Shown: positions 58,201 through 64,000 of the stretch, one piece after another
Numbering within the stretch: the first letter of the stretch is position 1
Layout: the number at the start of each line of letters is the position of its first letter
The notes under the pieces: model-generated
Told to the model about the DNA's origin: nothing
Database searches by the model: none
The model's input: the letters and a program-made list of their open reading frames with translations, nothing else
Assembly: GCA_038503075.1 (NCBI GenBank)
Contig: JBCAML010000023.1
Span: 682,001 to 746,000 of the forward strand
Source: Gyromitra esculenta
Lineage: Eukaryota; Ascomycota; Pezizomycetes; Pezizales; Discinaceae
Direction: 5' to 3'
Length of the DNA: 64,000 nt
Program-made: the position numbers and the translations under genes

Positions 58201-59832
58201 GCCGTTTGGCGGGCGTTCAAGTTCTTCCCTCTTCGACATCCCAAGGAACAAGCTAGCGCAATGCTCGAAGAAGCTGTCAAAATGTTGCCAAAGATAAGTC
58301 TTCGCTCTTTGGAGCGAGGCGACCAGCAACGGTTGCTCTCAAGCCTGTATGGACTATCTTCATTCGCAGCTTCATTTGCGCTTGAAGCAGGTAGAGGTGC
58401 ATACGAAGCTCTGAAACTACTTGAGCTTGGGCGAGGGATAATTACCGGTTTCGCTATAGATAACCGCAGTGAGGTGTCTGACCTCCAGAAGACGCATCCT
58501 GTCTTATTCGAATCCCTTAATAATCTTCGGGCTGAGGCAAACTATCCAGCCCCAGCACAGTCGGACAATCCAGCGCAACAGTTGGCCTCCATTTCAAAGC
58601 GAAGGTCAGCGTTAGACCAAATTGACGTTACTCTAGCAAAGATTCGCAAAATTCCCGCATATCAGAACTTCTTACTCCCCCCAAGCCCAGCGGATCTGAT
58701 GAGACTGGCTGAACATGGAACCATTGTAGCCGTGATCACCACATCTCTCCGGAGTGATGCTATCATCGTCACAAGTTCAGCGATTCAATTCATTAACCTC
58801 CCGAAGCTGGTGTATAAGGAAGCAAAAAAGAACATGCGAGAAATGATGCAGAAAGTCAAATGTACCGTCAAAACCATGGGACCAAACAACAAGGCCATGA
58901 AGAAACTATTAATATGGCTGTGGGACGTCTCGGTGGAGCCGGTCTTGAAGCATCTGCATCTGGCCTCGCAGTCTTCGCGAATTTGGTGGATGGGTATTGG
59001 AGAACTCAATCGTGCGCCTTTCCATGCAGCCGGACACCATAAAAGATTCGACACACGTAATACCATCAGTCGAGTGATCTCTTCCTACATACCGACTATT
59101 AAATCTCTCTCGTACTCCCGTCAGGGAAAGCTAAATCTTGTTAGCCAACGTAACCCTCGACTTCTTATCGTCACCATGCCAACGACACCTGGCAACCACC
59201 CCAGCTTGCTAGAGGCTGAGAAGGAGGCTGAAGCGATTGTTCAAATTGTGGAAAGGAATGCCTCCGATGTGATTGAGGCACATGCAGATATCTCCCTCGA
59301 GAATAAGATCCTCCGTACAACGTTATTAACCCGACCTTCTGCCTCAGCCGTTCTAAAACAACTTTCGCAATTTGACGCTGTACACTTTGCTTGCCACGGC
59401 AAATCCGATAGCTCTGATCCCTCCAATAGCCATTTACTCCTTTTTGATTCCAATACCGGTGCGATCGATAGGTTGACCGTCAGGGAAATATCGCGATCCA
59501 ATTCCCACAACGCACAGCTTGCGTACCTTTCAGCTTGCAGTACAGCTGACAACCCTGCGGTCGAGTTGGCTGACGAAACTATTCATCTTGCAAGCGGTTT
59601 TCAGCTGGCAGGCTTCAATCATGTGCTTGCAACCCTGTGGCAGTCAAAAGACACAGCCTGTAGACCGGTTGCAGAAACTTTTTACGCCTCACTGTTTCAG
59701 AGCGAGGCCAGTGAGGAGCTAGATAGCCACGCGAAGGTTAGCACCGCGCTTCACAAAGCTGTGAGGTTGGTCCGAGACGAAAACATCGAGAGACCTCTTA
59801 CTTGGGCTCCCTTCATCCATACCGGAGCTTAA
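55276..59832 (+). CDS. TPR-repeat CHAT-domain protease
   Basis: A 1518-aa intronless frame from the ATG at 55276. The frame is open back to 55147, but the only earlier start is a GTG. Residues 1-25 (MAYFFFRVAQFPTAITFWFF) are hydrophobic, a possible membrane anchor. From about 45 to 1000 run about 19 repeats of roughly 46 aa of the type DLexAIxxxxxALxxTPxDHPxRAxxLxxLxxxLxxRYxRLG, a TPR-like scaffold. After 'LLELGRGIITGFAID' comes a CHAT domain: 'VHFACHGKS' (His1374) and 'LAYLSACSTA' (Cys1421) are the caspase-like dyad, then 'GFNHVLATLWQSKD'. CHAT proteases act after a sensor is triggered; here the repeats are the likely sensor or scaffold. Substrate unknown. Confidence 0.95.
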   Translation: MAYFFFRVAQFPTAITFWFFRLLGWRTREQAGAASDVQAEIKRIEAQLAITPLHRPKRAYLLRQLSQRLLQRHRQADNLDDLHAAIEHLEAATALTVIDQTIRGELSGDLSDRLNERFRVLENPADLNEAIERMLASLNVTPLDHPRRTERLEKLSVLFRQRYELLESLDDLQAAIQNLQAAVETLPIVTSNPNRPIMLENLSIFYDIRFKRLNSREDLEASIKFIDAAVLATPDKDPYLPMMLHNLGSSLLTRYEEIRELQDLERAIEHMCLSLAAIPPDHPIRLRLLETLSTSLEIRYGRLGTRIDLDNAVGYIREAIASTAETDYIGLASRMNNLSTILMARYQASGTNDDLATAIESINTAIETLRKSDNLSDLPSMLTNSIMFLHARYELASDPRDLDLAIEQAEIAIKCMGGSSADHPDRAGVLANLGICLNSRFKHTTDSNHLDAAIENVECALEGTPPGHQDRPGMLSNLAAFLETRYLRSKIDRDLDNAIRYAREALEATPIEGGTKGIVRSTHIGYTLQLCWLLKIRSQKPEFLDDLELAINHTGSALREMPADDPDRPRILRCLSDFISERYNRHKSIIDLEVAAEYINKCLAITPKDHPDRASRLHQLSAILVARYSRLSAFEDLQAAVKHIEEALEVMPEQDANRPSTSLYLSRLLRWQHSRLGVSCDLKKSVKLAQETLKSIPEEHPDYVKRLSILADSLHAQFDALGDLADLESAIQYMHDCLKLTSVGHPQRAANLIDLGNMLRCKHRRLGALSDLETAIEFAKTAMAETPMDDPDRTRIMKSLGSLLGTRYSRLGSITDLETAIQQCKATLKTIPDHSESCPMVLHELGTHFLDRYQASEASCDLENAIGHLEEALAATAPDHPSRAGRLLSLGRCFHLKYENLNDINDLNAVIIHNHAAVKATPLDHPSRANNLTCLGTDLRLRYSRLGLEEDARESFESFLAAWNCETAPPLVRVQAVWRAFKFFPLRHPKEQASAMLEEAVKMLPKISLRSLERGDQQRLLSSLYGLSSFAASFALEAGRGAYEALKLLELGRGIITGFAIDNRSEVSDLQKTHPVLFESLNNLRAEANYPAPAQSDNPAQQLASISKRRSALDQIDVTLAKIRKIPAYQNFLLPPSPADLMRLAEHGTIVAVITTSLRSDAIIVTSSAIQFINLPKLVYKEAKKNMREMMQKVKCTVKTMGPNNKAMKKLLIWLWDVSVEPVLKHLHLASQSSRIWWMGIGELNRAPFHAAGHHKRFDTRNTISRVISSYIPTIKSLSYSRQGKLNLVSQRNPRLLIVTMPTTPGNHPSLLEAEKEAEAIVQIVERNASDVIEAHADISLENKILRTTLLTRPSASAVLKQLSQFDAVHFACHGKSDSSDPSNSHLLLFDSNTGAIDRLTVREISRSNSHNAQLAYLSACSTADNPAVELADETIHLASGFQLAGFNHVLATLWQSKDTACRPVAETFYASLFQSEASEELDSHAKVSTALHKAVRLVRDENIERPLTWAPFIHTGA

Positions 59833-60464
59833 AAGGATCGATTTTACGGTAATTAAGATCTCTCTCCATCCCAGACGGCCGGTAAATCCATACTGACGAC
59901 GTGACGAAGGCTTTTCTATTATATGCTGAAGGATGAGGAGGGGTGTTGATAGATTATAATGTGGTGCGAGCTTACAACGGGTAGCGAGTAGGGAGTGGCT
60001 GTTGCGTCTATTCAGGATATACATGTATTTAGGCTCCGTCCGTGACCTCTTTAGTTTAAGATGCATGAAATAGCGTGAAATTTTTCTCTTGCCCTGATCA
60101 TGTCAAATTAGTTTTAACCAACATGCATACTAGCAAAGTTATATCAATTGATGAGTAAAATAAAACAAAAAAGCGAATTCATTTAACGTCGAGCGAGCCG
60201 GAAACCCTAACCCACACGCGGAGACTCTGGGCCAAAGTCTCCTTCACTCAAAAATAATTAACTGTATACTCAAGTGGGAATAAAAATACGACTGGATTCC
60301 GGAATGAGAATCTTTGAAGCAATTAACTCTAATAAGCTGTTTTATGATGTGAAGTTACATGTATACTGGCGTAAGTTGTTAGCACTGGATGTGGTTTAGG
60401 GTTTCAGCTCGCCCAATACCTTTTAAATTCGCTAGTACCGGGTCAGGGGTGAAGTATTGGGACT
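59833..60464. other. Intergenic, nothing recognised
   Basis: Downstream of the TPR-CHAT gene; no gene or repeat is recognised. Confidence 0.4.
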
Positions 60465-60695
60465 TACAGTACAATCGCCCTATAAGAATACTCACCTTAT
60501 AAGAATACTCACCTTATAAGAATACTCACCTTATAAGAATACTCACCTTATAAGAATACTCACCTTATAAGAATGCTAAATCCAGCCCTAACAGGAGTAA
60601 TTTTGAGTGTGGCCAGATTTTCATATAAGAATAACTCTTTTATAAGAATATGATTTTTGGAACCGACGATATTCTTATAGGGCAATTGTACTGTA
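60465..60695. mobile_element. MITE 4 with amplified subterminal repeat
   Basis: Inverted ends TACAGTACAATYGCCCTATA of about 27 bp bound a 231-bp element with TA at the outer edge. The left side contains five to six tandem 17-bp units (TATAAGAATACTCACCT) at about 60480-60575, built from the TIR's own TATAAGAATA. Confidence 0.9.
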
Positions 60696-61187
60696 CTAGG
60701 ATGTAGCGGATCTGAGCAGTCACAGGATCACTCTGTTGTTTTCACCATTCCCAACTGGATTTCGCAATATTTCGCTAAGTCAGGGCTTTGTTCACCTTTC
60801 CAGGGTGTGCCAATACTTCACCTCTAACCCGCTTATAATTTTACTGCAAATGTGGCTAGCTAGTATTTGACAGAGCAGAAAGGCTAATGTGGATTGATTT
60901 TGCATTGGAGATGATGTTGTGATCCGTACTAGTGTCCCTTAGTCTGGTAAAGCTGGACCCCCTGTCCGATCAGAGTATTGTTATTGGTCATTCTGCGACG
61001 TGGTAAGCAAAATTGAAACTACGAGAGTAGCTAGCAGGTTGGTTAGTTTCCAGGGATTGGTTTCCTAAGTAGGGTAACACCTTCATATAAACTATATGCT
61101 CCCATATATGGACAGTCCATAGACTGCCATGCAGCCCCATATAGATCCATATACTGCACCATATAGACGCCTGATGTTGTCTCAAAC
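60696..61187. other. Intergenic, CCCATATA-rich end
   Basis: No gene. The segment 61085-61170 contains several CCATATA words like the minisatellite at 21340 and 22779, possibly a scrap of the same array. Confidence 0.4.
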
Positions 61188-61599
61188 TCTCACGGTTGAG
61201 TCCCTCGTTAAGCCCTTCAGTATCCCTGAAGGTGAGCGGTGCTACTTAAGCGAGGTAACAACATGTTTGAAGAGTGTGGTGTTTCTACAAGTTCTCCGAG
61301 GGGGTTTATCTCAAGACGAGATAAGTGCAACAGGATAAACAGCGACAGCGAGGGTTCTGAGGTAGAACCAAGATAATATTCCACAATTACAGAAGAAGGT
61401 AAACGAGAATGTTGCTTAAAGAAAGAGGAAGAAAAGAACAAAGAACGAACGAAATCCATCATTTAAATACCCTGCTTTTCCTAACCAAAACCCAATAACC
61501 AATGACAACCGAAATACAATAACATTATACAAAAACTCGGAATCCATGACAACCATCGAACCGAAACCTAACCCTATACCCGATCCTTAATCCGTGAAA
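61188..61599 (-). mobile_element. Family-A solo LTR, TSD CAAAC
   Basis: A 412-bp copy with a perfect duplication, CAAAC (61183-61187, 61600-61604). Confidence 0.95.
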
Positions 61600-61756
61600 C
61601 AAACTCTTTCCAAAGCAGACCATATGCAAGCGCGCGCTGTGGATCGATAGTAAATGCTTCATTGTTGCGCGATCGACCGAAGCAATGTTCGCTTGCATCT
61701 CAAGAGTTCTTCTAGGAAAAACATACCTGAGAAACAGGGCCAGAAGATTAAGAGGT

Positions 61757-62162
61757 TATCATGGATTAAGATTGAGTACTGGGTCAGGGTTCAGTTGGAT
61801 GGTTGCGACAGATTAAAAGGTTTTGGTTACAATGTTTGTATGTTTCGGTTGTTGTCGGGTATTAGTTGTTGTATAGAAAAGTGGGGTATTTAAGCGATGG
61901 ATTCTGTTCGTTCTTTGTCTTCTTCTTCTTTCTTTAAGCAATGTTCTCATTTCATTTCTACCTGTATTACTTTAATACTACCTCGATTTTACCTCAGAAT
62001 CCCCACTGTCGAGGTTTACCACGCTGCACTTATCTCGCCTTGAGATAGACCTCATGTAGAACCTGTAGAAACTCATTACTTTCTATCGCTTCCTATCTCA
62101 TCTAAGTAGCTCTGTTCACCTTCAGGAATACTGAAGGGCTTAGAGGCAGAGACACTGTGAGA
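61757..62162 (+). mobile_element. Family-A LTR, no TSD
   Basis: A diverged copy of about 406 bp whose start is TATCATGG. The terminal stem is TCTAAG/CTTAGA, a compensated change from TTAAG/CTTAA. Flanks do not match, so one end may have been lost or rearranged. Confidence 0.85.
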
Positions 62163-62317
62163 GTATTGCTCTAAGTGATTAATTGGAGTTCTTTTCGCAA
62201 ACATTTTTATTTTGAAAGAAGTGATGGATTATTGTGCCTCAGACCAGAAAAGTGCCAAGCTTTTATGAATCACTAACAAATCCTTCCAGTTCATCGCAGA
62301 GTCTCCCCCTCTCCACT

Positions 62318-62715
62318 TCTCACGGTTCAGTCCCTCGTTAAGCCCTTCAGTATTCCTGAAGGTGAGCAGTGCTACTTAAGCGAGGTACTAACACGTTCGA
62401 GGAGTGCAGTGTTTCTACAAGTTCTACAATGGGTATACTGCAAAGCGAAGTATCGGCAATGTTTCACAGCAACAGCGAAGGTTCTGAGGTAGAACCGAGA
62501 TAGTATTGAAGTAATACAGGTAGAATTGAAACCAGAACGTTGCTTAAAGAAAGAAGACACAATAAAGACAAAAATCCCTCTCTTAAATACCCCGCTTTAA
62601 CCATCCCATGACTCATAACCGAACATAACCAAACAACAAAGACATTAATATTCGAACCGAAACCGTTACACCCAATCCAATATCCTTGACCCATTACCCG
62701 GTTCTATCCATGAAA
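62318..62715 (-). mobile_element. Family-A solo LTR, TSD CCACT
   Basis: A 398-bp copy with a perfect duplication, CCACT (62313-62317, 62716-62720). Confidence 0.95.
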
Positions 62716-62765
62716 CCACTATTGAACTGATTATCAACAAATCTTTCTAATTATTTCATAATCTC

Positions 62766-63593
62766 TTTCATGGATGGATGTTTCGTTAGTTGGTTAGGTA
62801 CATGGGTACATGGTTGTCACGTTTCGCTAATATTCTTTGTGTTTTTGTTGAATTGTTGTGTCATGAGTCATACATTTGTCATCGAAGAGTTGGAATGTGA
62901 GTATATAAGCGAAGGGCTTTTCCCTCTTGTTGTACTTTTCCTTCTCTTCTCTTTAAGCAACGTCTTCTATTTGTTACTCTCCTTATATCCTACAAATACA
63001 AGCCTGGATTCCAGTAGTCCATCTTTGCTGCTGTGATTTGGATAGCATCTGGTTTCATGGATTAAGATTGGGTACTGGGTTAGGGTTCGGATGGTTGGTT
63101 GCGACGAATATCAGGGTTTTGTGATAATGTCTTTGTGCTTCGGTTATTGTCGGGTATTAGTTGTGGTATGGAAAAGTGGGGTATTTAAGCAATGGATTTT
63201 GTTTGTCTTTTGTCTTCTTCTTCTCTTAAGCAACGTTCTCATCTTACTTCTACCGTATTGTTTTAATACTACCTCAATTCTACCTCAGAATCCACGCTGT
63301 AGCTGTCCTCACCACGCTGCACTTATCTCGCCTTGAGATAGACCACAACTGTAGAACCTGTAGAAACCTCGCACTCCTCGAATCTGTTAGTACTTCACCT
63401 AAGTAGCACTGCTCACCTTCAGGGATACTGAAGGGCTTAACGAGGGACTGAACCGTGAGATCCGGATCCCACCACTACATCAACATAGTGCCCTTGTCAG
63501 AGTCGCCTTGACTCTTCGTAGACGTAGAGCCTGTGGAATCATTGTATACGTCTCGCCGCTTGGGATTATTCAAGTAGCACTGCTTTCACGGAT
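62766..63593 (+). mobile_element. Family-B LTR, split and truncated
   Basis: Segments 62766-63052 and 63466-63593 are one B-type repeat interrupted by a family-A copy and cut at 63593 by another. Its hairpin AGAGTC/GACTCT has loop GCCTT, the loop otherwise seen in family A. Confidence 0.85.
63053..63460 (+). mobile_element. Family-A solo LTR, TSD TCTGG/TCCGG
   Basis: A 408-bp copy in the B repeat with a 5-bp duplication carrying one mismatch (63048-63052, 63461-63465). Confidence 0.92.
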
Positions 63594-64000
63594 GAGACCG
63601 GGTAACGGGTTAGGATAAAAGTTGTTGGTAGTAGCAAAAGGTTATTCGGTTATAATGGCTTTGTTGTTCGGTTGTGTTTCGGTTATTGTTCGGTTGTTGT
63701 TTGTGCGACGGGAAAGCGGGGTATATAAGCGGAGGAGTTTTGTCGTTTGTGTGTTCTTTCTCTTTCTTTCCTTAAGCAACGTTCTCGTTTACCTTCTACT
63801 GAAATCATTGGAATACTTTCTCGGTTCTACCTCAGAACCCTCGCTGTCGCTGTCTACCTCTCCACACTTATCTCGCCTTGAGATAGACCCCTCGTAGAAC
63901 CTGTAGAAACGTCGCGTACCTTGAACGTGTTGTTTACCTCGCTTAAGTAGCACTGCCTACTTTCAGGGATACTGAAAGGCTTAACGAGGGACTCAACCGT
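63594..64000 (+). mobile_element. Family-A variant LTR, cut by window end
   Basis: Starts TTTCACGGATGAGACCGGG, the same subtype as 21741, and reaches CAACCGT at the window edge, about four bases short of its end. Confidence 0.9.

Noticed and set aside
57000..59560. Antisense ORFs within the TPR-CHAT gene
   Set aside because: Shadows of a long, repeat-rich coding frame; the sense frame has the domains.

Overview
This is a repeat-dominated eukaryotic window, most likely from a filamentous fungus and probably an ascomycete. That rests on several features: a Ty3/gypsy chromovirus with a C-terminal chromodomain, a Ty1/copia element, LINE tails with an RNase H domain, short GT-AG introns, many stop codons explicable by C-to-T or G-to-A change (RIP-like), and a large TPR-CHAT protein of a kind common in fungi. 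The species cannot be named from the sequence.

Layout. 1-14 kb: LTR remnants at the left edge, a CTCGAG-rich TIR element, a copia solo LTR, a Mutator-like (MULE) transposase remnant, a short LINE with a 14-bp target duplication, and otherwise little coding sequence. 13.3-20.9 kb: a decayed gene with a possible 2-oxoglutarate-oxygenase-like C-terminus, split by a whole copia element (TSD CCGTG) that itself took four solo-LTR insertions. 21-26 kb: a minisatellite split by a three-deep nest of solo LTRs, then more solo LTRs. 26.3-32.9 kb: a dead chromovirus bounded by family-A repeats and hit by three more of them. 33-38.6 kb: another decayed gene split by two family-B repeats, then more LTR nests. 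38.8-40.3 kb: a 5'-truncated LINE. 40-61 kb: a stretch free of family-A/B repeats that carries short TA-flanked inverted-repeat elements and the only clearly intact genes. 61-64 kb: a second LTR swarm.

The two intact genes are head to head: a 298-aa protein with a very acidic tail (53237-54133, minus) and a 1518-aa protein of about 19 TPR-like repeats plus a CHAT caspase-like protease domain with His and Cys visible (55276-59832, plus). They share a 1.1-kb region containing a MITE. CHAT proteases next to small effector genes are known in cell-death and immune systems of fungi and bacteria, so this pair is a candidate protease/substrate module. That role is inferred.

The strongest structural signal is in the swarm of about 28 repeats of about 410 bp (families A and B). 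Nineteen have a recognisable 5-bp target duplication. They contain a TATA box and behave as solo LTRs, but end in TTTCAYGG...CCRTGARA or ...CCTTGAGA rather than TG...CA. Downstream of the TATA box the families share a set of hairpins whose stems differ between copies by compensatory changes while 5-nt loops stay nearly constant. This points to a conserved RNA structure in the retrotransposon leader.
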